64,000 nt of DNA, from NCBI GenBank assembly GCA_036250195.1, contig JAVHZZ010000002.1:276863960-276927959 (forward strand), read 5' to 3'. The position numbers and the translations under genes are program-made. This stretch comes from Mixophyes australis (taxonomy: Eukaryota; Chordata; Amphibia; Anura; Limnodynastidae). The notes under the pieces are model-generated. The model ran no database searches. It was not told the origin of the DNA and worked only from the letters and a program-made list of their open reading frames with translations. Shown here one piece after another: positions 44,456-56,934 of the stretch. The first letter of the stretch is position 1. Each line of letters starts with the position of its first letter.

Positions 44456-46940
44456 AATTTTATATAAAAACTGCTACCTAATGCATACAGGAGCTTACAA
44501 CAATTAGAGGGAGGTAATATACCTGCATTTATTACAAAAAGAAATTAAGACAAATTTTGTTATCTCTGCACATAAAGCTGCATTAACCTTAAGACACAGC
44601 CCAATTCAGTCTTCGGAAAGATGGTTTCATTAATTGTCCTATGACTACACGCAAAGGTCCCAAACCAGGATATTGCTAGGCAGATTGTACTCAGTACTGC
44701 TGGAGAGGTTTTCTTTTATAAACAGCATTGAGTTTGAATAAGGTTTTAGCTGTTGATAGATATGGTTAACACCAACCAGAAGCAATCATCCTATAAGCAC
44801 TATTCATTTCTCTAATGGGCTTATTTAGAAGAGCATACCAGGGGTCCGGTAATCAATCAGCTTAAAAATATTAAAATTAAATGTCTACAATTATATTAAG
44901 GTGAAATTTATTAGTGTACAGTATAGAAAAGCATAAATTACAGACGTAAATTAAAAATATTGGCAACAAAGCTACACAGAGTTTGGAATAAAAAAAATAA
45001 AAAAAGATTGCTTCCACTCACTTTACTCTAATTTAGCTGAAACAGTCAATGAGAGCTATTTATTAAATGGAGAAAAGCCATTCTTCCAATTTATTAAAGG
45101 TTACCAATAGCAGTATATATCACTGTGGTTTGTGGCAAAGGATAGGGAAGGCTATTTAACAAGGACAGCGGCGGTAGAGGTACTTCCACCTCTGGATTGT
45201 GATAGCAGCGCTGGTACACAACAAAGTTAAATAAATATTATTTTTCATTCTATTATATTAATTTAAATATTTATTTAACTGGCGATTCTGGCTCAAAGAT
45301 GCTCAGAGGCTACCTGCACTGGCATGGACGAGCAGTAATAGTATGCTTACCGCTGCCAGCCAGTATCGCAGAGGAGGTGGGTACCGCTCAGCTGCCCTGG
45401 TGACCTTCTATTGCTAAATCGGAGTGGAACTTAATAATATAAGCCCTCATGCAATTTTAAAATAAAGTGCATTACTGATCTCATGGAATTTGTGCCTATA
45501 CATATTTACAAATGTGACAAAATAATGCTTCATCTTAAGTACCACATATATTTTAGCAATTACCCTTTTTTAACTCATACTTGGCTCTTGTAAAGCTTCC
45601 TCTCAGTGAATGCAGGAAAAGGTGCAATTCAAGGATTCAAAGAAAAATATCTATATCAGCAAAAGTTTTCATTAGACACACCAGCTCTGCGTCCTTCTAT
45701 TTTAAAGCCTGAGGCCCCCATGCTATTTCTATGCAAATAACAACCTTGTGGTTTATATCTTATTATTTCCACTGGAGCTGCAGTGACATGACCTGAGATG
45801 TGTGTGAGGTGTAGCAAGAGAAGGCGAGAGAGAGAGAAAGAGGGAGGAATAGAGCCAGTGCTCAGTGAAGTGTAAAAAATATTGTCAGGAATGAAAGAAA
45901 AAAATGTGCAGGGATAATATGTTTATTTCAGCCCCTTCATTCCCTCTCCACCTCCTCCTCCTCCTTTCCATGCTAGACAGCACCTTTTAAAATTCATTGG
46001 ACGTCAGGCGATCATGCACAATCCATATGCTTTCACGTTATCATTTGCATTTTATGCCTCCTGGCTCTTTATGTGCTGATACATTTGATGCCGCATTGGG
46101 CATTATCATTATTTCAATTTTCAAGGGGATCACCAGGTTCATCAGAATATAAGAGAATTAAAAAGAGATGTGAGCAAATATGTGAGATTGGTTCCCCAAG
46201 TTTATTGGGTTTGGGATACAACATAATAAACTGAATGCTCCCTTTTCCTTTGCAGGCAGAACTATCCTGAACAAAAGAAATGCTGCACATACTGAAGTAA
46301 TGCATGAAGCAATCCGTTCTATTCCAGGGCAAGAGCACACTGGGATCTGAGAAATCCCTGCAAGACAATATGCTGCCGATACAAGGTAATGGGAAGCATC
46401 CATTAAAGAATTAATCATTTCATTTTGTAAGATAAGATAAAAATGACAATACATACATGAACTTTCTAGTATGTAAGATAATAAATGCAGTGTTAATGTG
46501 AGAGACTTATTGCATGCATTTACATTTTGCAAAATTATCAGGTCAGCCAAAGATTGAATAAAATGAACAAAGGCCCAGGGTAGATTGTTAAAAATAAATA
46601 AATCATCCAGGGGACTTTGCTAGTGCTGTGGAGAAGCAACAGGAAGCCACAGACAGATAAATGATCTTAACTGACCTCAATGGGTAAATACGTTCCAGCC
46701 AATCACACACAGGCTGTTCGCGTATTTACTGCTTTCCTTTCACATCACAGCTCCGCAAGGAGCAAGTCATTGAAATCGCGATCGTCCTGCAGAAATCGGG
46801 ACAGTTGGGAGTTATGCAGTAGTGTAGTGGTCTCCATTATCTGGACGGCCAGCGTCTTTTGTAGTTACCTACCTTACAGTATTTGTCGCACAGATCATAC
46901 CTATTAATTTGATATCAGGGCAGGTTTGGGTGAAGGAAGC
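44456..46940. other. Intron sequence without recognised features
   Basis: Apart from a gag/aga-rich stretch at 45815-45850 and a cct-rich stretch at 45945-45965, I see no repeat, exon or transposon end. Confidence 0.45.
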
Positions 46941-46942
46941 CT

Positions 46943-47630
46943 ATCTAATATATATAAGCCTAGCGGCGTGTGTTAGTCTGTGTGAGGAAAAAAAAAAGCT
47001 GCAGCGCCACCTGCTGGGCGGAGTTATACACTGACCTACTAAATTCTTAGCATTCTCTAATATATAAAAGTAAAAGCCTAGCGGCGTGTGTTAGTGTGTG
47101 TGTGTAAAAAACTATTTTCTCAGAAAGGGCTCATCCAATTGACCTGAAATTTGGTATAGACATTATTTGACAAAAAAATTAGAATAGTGAAGTCAGTTAA
47201 CTTCCATAATCCCCCCTTCCCCCCGTGGGAGGAGTAGTAAAGGCTAAATTTACGAGTTGAGGGCTCAAACTCATTTTCGTGAGGTAATTTTACCTCATGA
47301 ACACACATGTGTAGCGGCGTGTGTTAGTGTGTGTGGAAAAAACTATTTTCTCAGAAAGGGCTCATCTAATTGACCTGAAATTTGGTATACTGACATTATT
47401 TGACAAAAGAATTAAAATAGTGAAGTCAGTTAACTTCCATCATCCCCCCTTCCCCCGTGGGAGGGGTAGTAAAGGCTAAATTTACGAGTTGAGGGGTCAA
47501 ACTCATTTTCGTGAGGTAATTTTACCTCATGAACACACATTAAAAAGGGCGCTTGCGTCGGGAAGTAACGCTCTTACCCTGAGGAGGCCTGGGCTAGGCC
47601 CAAATGCATGACAAGAACCTTTTTAAGACC
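46943..47630 (+). repeat. 233-bp tandem duplication, Helitron-like
   Basis: Units 47081-47313 and 47314-47540 are nearly identical and begin gcggcgtgtgttagtgtgtg. A third start of the same sequence lies at about 46961. The leader tctctaatatataaaagtaa resembles Helitron 5' ends, and a short hairpin ggcctgggctaggcc lies near 47585. No CTRR terminus was found, so the family call is tentative. Confidence 0.6.
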
Positions 47631-47639
47631 TTAAGTAGC

Positions 47640-49374
47640 TTGATTTGACTAAAATGCATGAGTATCATGCACGGGTTAACTTGTTTATTATATGTCACTA
47701 GTAACATAAAACCAGTATTGATAGCTATAGGTGCCATAACAAAAGAACTGATACTGAGACAATGATATACTCCCTTTACTTGAGGATGTAAACTGGAATT
47801 ACTGGTCACAATTTATTTAGACTGGAGAGAAACCCCGAAACAGAGTAGGGGGTAGAGATATTCTATGCAAAATGGGAACTATGTATAAAATCTCTGCATG
47901 AAGATACTCCAACCACCATCATGAAGATTTTTGAATCGACTGCATGGTATCTAATTAGATATTTATAGAATTGCCCTTAATAGACTCTTGCGTCTCCCTT
48001 ATTAATTTTAATTCTGACCCCACATCCTTCACCCATGGAGCTTATTATCCTTGCAGTTTGCTTATATGCCCCCTCACTTGCTGTCTTTTCCGCACGGCCA
48101 GGCAATTTATATTATCCCAGACATATTGTACTCTTATCTTAGTCTATCGTTTGGGGTATTTGCTTAAGACCTATATCATAAAATACTGTATTAGGGAGAA
48201 CAAAACTGTGGAAAATAAAGGGAAAAAACACTGTACACCAATTGTTGTAATTATACTTTTATTGTAAACTTTCTTACTTTGTTCTACAATAAAATATTTA
48301 ATAAATGAGAATTCTATTAATTTACACCCAGGGCAGGTTGGGGGTAAATAGGCGTATTTATTAAATTTGAAAGCTATTAAATTAATGTTGGGGCTGGTCA
48401 GTGGCATATAGGCCTATTTATTAGATTAATCTGTCCTCACATTTTAAATTTACCTATCCCTCCAATACAACATGGTTTTGCCCAGGTGCAAAGTTACTCC
48501 TTTTCATGCTACGCTCTCCTAATTTTACTATAATTGCAACAAATGTTTTTATTATTATTATTATTATTATTAATTATTATTAAGAAACATTTGGAAAACC
48601 CCTCTCTAGAAATCCTGTGTTTGCCCCTGGTACCATTTCACGATGCTCACAATGACCTTACATTGGTGCGCAACACTGCCAGTGTGCTTGAAGGGGAGTG
48701 GATTTGGAGGAGGCCCAACACTGACTAAAGCGATAGTGATGCTAATAGTGTGTGTGCTGGCCACACCCACTTCGACAGGACTGCAACGCACGCAACACTC
48801 TACATGGTAGCATATGCATTGCTATGTCTCCTGACAATTTGATTGTACCTACAACATAAGCCCAATTTCAAAAATTTGGCTTACGTCCAACTATTTCAGG
48901 TCTTCTGTTTTTTGCCAACGACAAACTTACTGAGCTGGAGTGTTTACAATTGAAATACTCTACAAGCCATCACTGATGGTATTTATAAAAAATATATCCA
49001 AATATTTAGCAATAATTAGTTCTATAAATCTGTTCTAAATGGTGGCAAGTGCGGACTAACTTTATTTTAGCTGCCAGAAAGCACATTTTACGTACTTAGA
49101 TTTATCCATATGCAATATCTTGGGGGGACAAGCATGGGATTCAGTCTGCATATTTCTTCAGAAAAATCATTCTTTAGTTGCAGAACTATTAATAAATAAC
49201 TTTTATTATCCTCATTATTTGTATTTTTCTCAATATAACTTGACATATTCTTTACTATTTTTACAAACTTAATATGAAATGTAGATCTTATTACATAATT
49301 TCATAAATAATAAATTGTTATTGTAATTGTACTGACTAATAAAATGATAGTACTTTGCCAGGGCATATATCATG
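47640..49374. other. Intron sequence, one fragment of an old repeat
   Basis: The interval 48305-48440 (ctattaaattaatgttgggg) resembles 30750-31060 and is a diverged shared repeat. A (tta)n run lies at 48550-48575. Nothing else is recognised. Confidence 0.45.
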
Positions 49375-49660
49375 ACAATGGAGTTTGTATGTTCTCCCTG
49401 TGTTTGCGTGGGTTTCCTCCGGGTGCTCTGGTTTTCTCCCACACTCCAAAAACATACTGTTAGGTTAATTGGCTGCTATCAAAATTGGCCCTAGTCTCTC
49501 CCTTGCTGTCTGTCTTTGTCTATGTGTGAGTGTTTGTCTATGTTAGAGAATTTAGACTGTAAGCTCCAATGGGGCAGGGACTGATGTGAGTGAGTTCTCT
49601 GTATAGCGCTGCGGAATTAGTGGCGCTATATAAATAAATGGTGATGATGATGATGATGAC
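49375..49660 (+). mobile_element. tRNA-derived SINE, copy 3, 5'-truncated
   Basis: The copy starts at ggagtttgtatgttctccct, without the tRNA-like head, and runs to tggcgctatataaataaatg plus gtgatgatgatgatgatgac. It has the same body and tail as the copies at 26512 and 31694. Confidence 0.85.
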
Positions 49661-50587
49661 AATAAAGATGCCCATGGTAAGTTTTCACCGACACCTTCAA
49701 CATTTAATGCCCACCTCTAAAGGGAATACAAGTGTGTTGGTGGTGTATGAAGTAAATCCAGTTTGAGAGTGAGGGTCCAGTTAAGTATAGACTCAGAACA
49801 ATGGCCCTGGTGATAATTTGTCACAGGTCACAGACATGCATCACTGGGGTCCAATTTCAAGCCATGACACTTCGTGTGGTTTAGAAAGGCTTAAGCAAGT
49901 CAGGTTGACTTTATCAAATGCCTATGTACTTATCTCAACATTTGCAATCATGATATGGAGGCAAAATAAGCCACACCCCGTTTTATCTGAACATCGCCCA
50001 CAAATTTATTTATAATACCACCACTTTTGTTATAGCCTTTCCCCCTTTTTCAGTCCACGAATCGGGATGTACCACCAAAATCGAGACAGTTGGGAGGTAT
50101 GTTATATGTGGTATGTAGTAGCTCCATGGTCAACCTGATACATGTCATTTAATGACCAGTTATTTTTTCTCCCTAAACATTCCATTAAGATACAACCACA
50201 TCCATCAGTCCTACAACTAATATATGACAAACTGTACAAATATTACAGTATGGGCAATGAAACTATGGCCTGCATTCCCACAAAACGTATTTAAAACTTT
50301 AGTTGAATGCAAGAGACCAGAAAATAAAGGGATATTAGTTAATGTTTTATGATAAGCAAGCACAATGCAAACATATTTTTTTTCTTTTAAAGAAACTTTC
50401 CCAAAATACTATTGTTAACTAGTCACTTCACCCTCGTTTTATTGTTTAACCTGCTTCTCAGATGCCAGGGATCAGCACTGCTTAACAGTACAGGGAACAA
50501 AGCTGTAAACTCATAATGTTTGTGAAGGACATGCCATTTGGGAAGGACAGGAGGGTCCTGGCTATACAATAGAGTTGATTGGGTTCA

Positions 50588-51570
50588 TTATCATCATGAT
50601 CATCAACATTTATTTATACAGTGTCAGCAGATTCCGTAGCACTTTAAAATTGGGAGCAAACAGTAATAAAACAATATTGGGTAATACATACAGAGAGGTA
50701 AGAGGGCCCTACTCGCAAGCTTACAATTTATGGGACAATGGTTTGATACACAAGGGTAAGTGCTACATCATATTGCATATTTGTCCATCTAAAATACAAA
50801 GGGTAAAACGTATTTAGCTTGCTGTATGTTCAGTCACACAACTATGTTGGTCAGAAGGTTGCTGCCATGTGTTAGCTGTGGTAATAGGGTAACCTAGGGA
50901 GATTAAAAGGGTGGCGGAGGAATTTTATAAGCATGTCTGAAAAGGTGGTTTTTCAGAGAACGCTTGAAAGTTTGAAGAGTAGAGGAAAGTCTTATTGTGC
51001 AAGGGAGTGAATTCCACAAAGTGGGTGCAGACCGAAGTCATGTAACCGAGAATGGGAGGATGTGATGAGAGTTGAAGTGAGACGCAGAACTTATGCAGAA
51101 CAGAGGTGTTGAGTTGGGAGATATTTTGAGACACGTGAGGAGATGTATGATGATGCAATTTTGTTGACGGCCTTATATGTTAGTAGAAGAATTTTATATT
51201 GGATTCATTGAAAAACAGGCAGCCAATGTAGAGACTGACAGAGTGGCTCAGCAGTGTAAGAATGGTTTTCAAGGAAAATTGATCTAGTCACTGCTTGCAA
51301 AATAGATTTTAGGAGATGGAGTCTGATTTTAGGAAGACCAGTAAGGAGGGAATTGCAATAGTCAATGTGGCAGATGATGAGTGCATGAATTAAAGTTTTT
51401 GCAGTATCTTGTGTGACATATGTGCATATTCTGGAAATGTTCATTAGATGTATGCAGCTTGATGTAAATATAGAGTTGTTGTTATTACATTGGCTGTTGG
51501 ATATTTTTCTCAAAGAATACAACAATTTCGAGGATGTGTGCTGTATGAACACTCTGCACAGCATACTAAC
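50588..51570 (-). mobile_element. L2-type LINE 3' fragment, copy 2
   Basis: The minus strand encodes NISRICTYVTQDTAKTLIHA, CHIDYCNSLLTGLPKIRLHL and LCQSLHWLPVF, homologous to the copy at 38681-39520 and about 150 bp longer at its 5' end. The 3' end (plus-strand left) is tatcatcatgatcatcaac followed by atttatttatacagtg. Frameshifts are present. Confidence 0.85.
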
Positions 51571-52925
51571 TTAACCATGACCAGCATGACAAAGAAAGAC
51601 AATCATTTACTATGCCATGCATAACATGGAGCACAGCACTGTGTCACTTAGAATGTGTGGTATGGAAACTAAGGATTTACTTATATGTTAAAATAAGTAG
51701 GTGCTTTGCATACAATTCCAATGTCCATATATACAGTTAAATGCCCACCATAGCAGCTTATCGCAACTCTATGTGTGCTGTGTCATGCTGAAGTCTGTCA
51801 GCTAGTGAAGGTAAGCTTATACTTTATCGAGCTGCAAGTGCTTTGGAGAGGGCACTTAAATCTGAATTTAAAACATTAATAGGCTGCACTTGTTGTAATG
51901 TTCGGAGTCCATTTTAGGCTTAGAGAATGCTGACACAAATAACATGAGTAGATCCCAAGCCTGAATTAGAAGGTGGAGGACATCACATTCCCCAGCTTAA
52001 ATATCATATAGGATGCTAATTATTGCGATTTATTATATAAAAGCAAGGGGGAACTTTTATAGTTCAATTACAAACAGTTCTTTATTTGGGTATATCTGGG
52101 AGTATAGGGGGAGACAAACAGGATGATAGTTGTGCTGTAGCCTACAAGAACTGAAGGATTGGAGGACTCAGCTTTAGCTATTATCATAAGGTCATCCAAC
52201 TGGTTGCAAGGGTTGTTTAAAAGTAGCATACTATTACTAATTGAAGTCATATGATCTAATGAGGCCTCCCAGAGAAAGAGAATAAATCTAGGTGTCTTAG
52301 CACAGAGCTTCAGGTGTTATTCAATGAAACAGAGGTCAGTGAACTGATAGGAAGATGATCACGCAATCACAGTATTGTCAAAGTTTAGAAATTGAAGAGC
52401 TTGAGCAAGCATAGTGTGATTAACAGTGCAAGAAGACCAGAAGAAAAGTCAAGTAGGATCAAAGTTGAAAAATGACATCTCAATTGAGAAGAATGGACGT
52501 TGTTATTTACTTTACATAAGTAATAAATGAAAATACATGTCTTACTTTAAGAACCTACTGAGGAATCCACTAATTAGTGGCAAAACATGTTTGAAACAGT
52601 GTAAATGGCTAGAATTAATTACATAATAATAACTTATGATTTATTTCCACTTATTACTTTTACAAATTTCTATTTGTATTATTAATTCTCACTTTTACCA
52701 TCTTGCTCTAGCATTCATCTGCCACCACCAAGTTTTTTTCCAAACTACCATGGACATCCAGATATAAGAAATTCAAAATCAGTTGACTCCACACACACAG
52801 TCCACCTAGGGTAACCCACCCACCTGTTATATCTTTAGTGAGACTGGATTTGTATCTGCATTCAAGCTGTCTGGAAATGTGAGGAATATCTATACTTTCG
52901 TTCAAGAATGCTAGTACCTCCAAGA
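51571..52925. other. Intron sequence without recognised features
   Basis: No exon, terminal repeats or tandem array were recognised. Confidence 0.45.
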
Positions 52926-54300
52926 ATTAGCTTAACTTCGCGGTCTCCTGGCTGGGTCGTATAGCCGTTTTCAAAATGATGTTATTACCCAAACTCATGT
53001 ATATTTGTCATACTATTCCTTATATTGTACCTAAACGAATGATGGCCCGCTTCCATACACTAATGGTGACATATGTAAACGCATGATCTTATCTAAACAA
53101 CGTGGGGGGCTGATGCTTCCTTACTTAATTTACTACCAAGAGGCTTGCATATTGAGCCACTTGCGGGATTGGGTACTTCCTCAAACCTGTAAGCCATGGG
53201 TGGATACTAAGAGAGCCCTGTGCCCTAGCTATCCTCTGCTGGACCTTCTCTGGACCCCCGGGTCTGCCCGCCCTTTAGCTGTTTAAAAATTACGGTCCAT
53301 CTCAGATGCCATGCAGGTGTGGGACAGGATTATTGGGTTGCATACTGATTTTGCACTTCCATTCCGTAATCTCTCCTTTCAAGCGGTATGTCAACTCATT
53401 TCAGATCTAAATCTTGCCGTTTGGAACTATAGGGGGATTGTTTTTTTATTGGACTTGTTTGCCCAGGGCCTTTTTCTTCCCTTCTCTCTCCTCCAGGACC
53501 GCTACAGCTTGCCTTCCTCGGAGACATATAGGTACTTGCAAGTTAGGCACTGGGTGAGAACTGTCTCTAAGACCCCCTACTCCCTCATCTCAATCCCATC
53601 ACTTGTTTTGGAAACTTATCAATCGCCTGTAGCTTACCCCGGAGCGGTTACAAGTTCTGGCCAAGTCAATCAAAATTTTGCTGGTGCCACTGTGCTCAGA
53701 TAGCCGATATTTTTCATGTCTTTTGGACATGTTCGGTGCTTCAGTCGCTTTGGGGCGAGGTATCTGCCTTGATCTCAACTGTCTTAAATACCACTGTTGC
53801 TCCAGACCCCTCCCTAGCTCTTCTACATGTATACCCAACCTCTATTCCAAAGCAGGAACATTACCTCCTGGGGCACATATTGATAGCTGCTAGAGCGACA
53901 ATAGCCCTAAATTGGAAGTCCCATGTCTCCCCCACTATTACCTGAATCATTTCCAAGATTCCGTGCAGCTTTGAGATGGAAACAATAGATATGCCCTATT
54001 CCTCATCGGCATCAGCTCCCATCATGAGATGGTTTAGGTGGCATGAATATATTACAGAAGGCCCTGGGGCTCCCCGGAATACCCCCGACTATTCACCAGC
54101 TCACTCTCCAGCGGCCCTCATAGAGCCCCCCCAGTTCATTGAACAGTCTCCATACCCTGGCACCCCTCCCATGTTGTAAGCGTATCCAGACTGTCAAAAT
54201 GAGGGTTAATGTGTCGTGTTGTTTTTTTACATTCTTAAATCTATTTGTTGATATTGTGAGCCTTATGTCTATACCCAAGACATTACTAAGACATTAGTCC
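52926..54300 (+). pseudogene. L1/Tx1-type LINE, 3' fragment
   Basis: The plus strand starts within ORF2 at SWLGRIAVFKMMLLPKLMYI, followed by QRGGLMLPYLIYYQEACILS, a stop, VWDRIIGLHTDFALPFRNLS, ETYRYLQVRHWV and, after a frameshift, ADIFHVFWTCSVLQSLWGEV. These are the C-terminal landmarks of L1/Tx1 ORF2. It is 5'-truncated and broken by several stops. The 3' end near 54300 is approximate. It ends about 200 bp from exon 54501-54611. Confidence 0.75.
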
Positions 54301-54500
54301 CAGGTAATGAGACATGCTCATGATCAGGTCAAGGATATGTTGTTTACAGGCTATTGTGGGTATGAATGCTATATGACCAAGTCTTTATCTATGAAAGAAA
54401 AATACAGTACTCCAACAACAATAAGATTTCATGATTTAATTACTTATATTAATATATAAACAATTCAGAAAGGAAATATTAGTGGAACAAAGGTACTTAC

Positions 54501-54611
54501 TTTGTTCAATGCTCCAGCTCCTGTCAAAATAATATGCGAGTTTTCAACCTGTATTGTTCTTTGACCCAATCTCACTAAATATGCTCCAATGCCAATTGCC
54601 CTGCAGGTTAC
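54501..54611 (-). CDS. ACACA/ACACB: Acetyl-CoA carboxylase, carboxyltransferase exon (second in window)
   Basis: Thirty-seven complete codons ([18 protein letters not shown] through GAGALNK) form a phase 0-0 exon. On the minus strand it is preceded by a T-rich tract ending in cccag and followed by gtaagt, both strong splice signals. The sequence matches the carboxyltransferase core of vertebrate acetyl-CoA carboxylases almost residue for residue; GAGA is part of the conserved active-site region. It is separated from the previous exon by about 9.2 kb and from the next by about 31.9 kb. ENSHIIL is the ACACB-like spelling and QRTIQ the ACACA-like one, from memory. Confidence 0.96.
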
Positions 54612-54880
54612 CTGGGAAAAAAAAAATAGCACAATTTCACAGAATGCCAATGTACCACAAACAAAACAAATCCATTATCTTGTTAAAACAAATGATGTGA
54701 TTGTGACAAACTGAATGGCTGAAAATAAGGACCTGTGCAGGTATAGCAGATACAGGATGTATGTCTCTATTGTTTGGCTTTGACCCATGTGGAAATGGTT
54801 TTTGCTATGCCTATCTGCTGGGGAAGCAGCCCCTTTGTCAGCTATGAGCTATACAGGGAAACCTGACAATTTCTGTCCTT

Positions 54881-54903
54881 GGGGGGGGGGGGGGGGGGGG
54901 GGG
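54881..54903 (+). repeat. Poly-G run of 23
   Basis: Twenty-three consecutive G residues lie 270 bp upstream, in the sense of the ACC gene, of exon 54501-54611. In the transcript this is a C23 tract. Confidence 0.95.
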
Positions 54904-55736
54904 AATAATAGTATGTGGCCTAAGGTACAAATTACCTACTGATTAATCAACATAATTGCAAATGTAGTATTTGAAAGCTAACTATACTTCTGAGTCCAAT
55001 CTATAGCACACAACTAGTTACTGATTGCACCAATCTGTATTATTGGACAATGTGTTGACATGATACAAAATAATTTCACATACCAAGAAAATCCATGTAT
55101 AAAACAAACATATATTTTGTACTACAGCCACTTTAAATTATATATTAATGGTTTGCATTAACTAAATTTAAACTCCCTTAAACAGTAATATAAACACACA
55201 AGTGTTTGAAAGGCATTGTGTATACTGTAATCTCTGTGACTAATCAAATTTATTGCTAATACTAACATTCAATAAATACTATATTCTACAATGTACACAA
55301 TAAGAATTATTACCAATAGCTACATCCATGACATTGAATAAGATAAATGGCAGTGTGCATTGAATTACACCAAGCAAAGAACATAAACAAATTGACATAG
55401 AAGGTATAACATAATAAAAGATTTTAATTATGAAGAAATACAAACATTTTATTTCACATCTCCTCTTCCTTTATCTAATTTACAACCCTTGCCCATCTAC
55501 AAATGTGCAGAATACACAGGGTTTCCCTAACCTGTTCTTATAAGTGAAGGATATTACTGGCCTTTGCATAGAGACACTGAGAAACATCTGACAGTAAATT
55601 CCTTAAACTACCGAAAAATGTTTAAGTTCTTCGGTTCAGAAATTGTATTCTTAAATGGAAAGACTTATGTATAGAATCCAAGATTTTTAATGGCAACAAA
55701 TGTAAACTAAATATTTTTATAAACCTGCACACGTTA
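54904..55736. other. Intron sequence without recognised features
   Basis: This AT-rich interval shows no motif, repeat or ORF I can name. Confidence 0.45.
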
Positions 55737-56851
55737 TGTTAGGAACCCCTCCAGCCAGTACAGCAAAGCCCGGAGTCTGCTCCGAAAGTCCGGTGTTCAC
55801 TGTTGCCCCTAGTGGTGGGAACAGACTTGGCTGCAGACAAACAGAGGGTCGTGAGATGTGCACTGGCTGGGGAGAACCCAGGAATAGAGTTACAGAGGCC
55901 GTAGAGTTGGAAGTGCAGGAGGGAGTCTGGTGAGACACCGAGTGGATGGTGTCAAGACTGATATATCACTCGTGGCCACTGGAACAAATAAGGAACAGTT
56001 GATAGAGAAGTCCCCTGATCCACAGCAACTTCTGTACCGGTGCTCGTCCGGAAAGGAACGGAACTTGCAGTGATAGGTAAAGCTGATGAAACTGAACGTA
56101 GGCAGTAGCCAAGGGTAACTATAACCCACAGTACCGGTGAGAGTCCGGAAATTGTAGGGAAATAGTTCTTAGGCGGTTGCCAGGGGTAACTGCAACCCAC
56201 AGTACCGGTGAGAGTCCGGAGATTTGAGAGTAACAGTTTTTAGGCAGTTGCCAGGGGTAACTACAATTATTGGCACACTGTGATATATGTAAACAGTCAA
56301 TAGTACCTGTGGCACGTTTGAGTCCGGAGCCAAAGGACGATTGTTGAAATCTGAGCACTGAGATACTGTAGGGGCTGCGTCTCTGTATTAAGTTAGGATG
56401 AGCAGAGGAGCTGCAGCTTACGCCAGAGCCATGCCTGGGAGCACGACTTTACCGGGGTCCAGGAGATAGCTGACTTGAACTGGTGAGTATAGTAGAATCG
56501 TCAGGAACAGAATCAGGTCTGATACACGGGATATCAACACAGGAGAAGAGTCAAAGCAGAGCCGAGTCGGTACACAGGGAAATCCAATGAAGAGTAGTCA
56601 GGGATGAAAACGTGCTGATATACGGAAATACACTAAGCTGCAAGGAAACAGGCCAAACAAGAGGGAGCAGAACACTAAAGTAAATGTATTACCGGCAATC
56701 CTGCAGAGGATTAGCTGGCTATTTAAGGAGAGCAGGACCAATAGGCTGTAGGTCATAATGAGGAAGCCAGGTGAATGAGCTAGGAGAAACAGACTGGACA
56801 GGTGAGGCATAATATAGAAATGACAGCATGAACTGAGGGCAGATTCTGACA
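55737..56851 (-). mobile_element. LTR (about 1.1 kb), TG...CA ends
   Basis: On the minus strand this runs from TGTCAGAATCTGCCC to GGGGTTCCTAACA. It contains two tandem copies of a unit of about 63 bp (agttaccctggcaactgcc type, near 56105-56270). Its first 115 bp recur at 5758-5872. No partner LTR, primer site or polypurine tract is adjacent, and the flanking five bases do not match, so this is a solo or truncated LTR of a gypsy-like element. Confidence 0.6.
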
Positions 56852-56934
56852 GAGAACAGACCTAACTGATCCTATTTAATACCTATCTTATCTATCTTGC
56901 TAATCTATCTGCCTATCTGATCTACCTAAACCCT

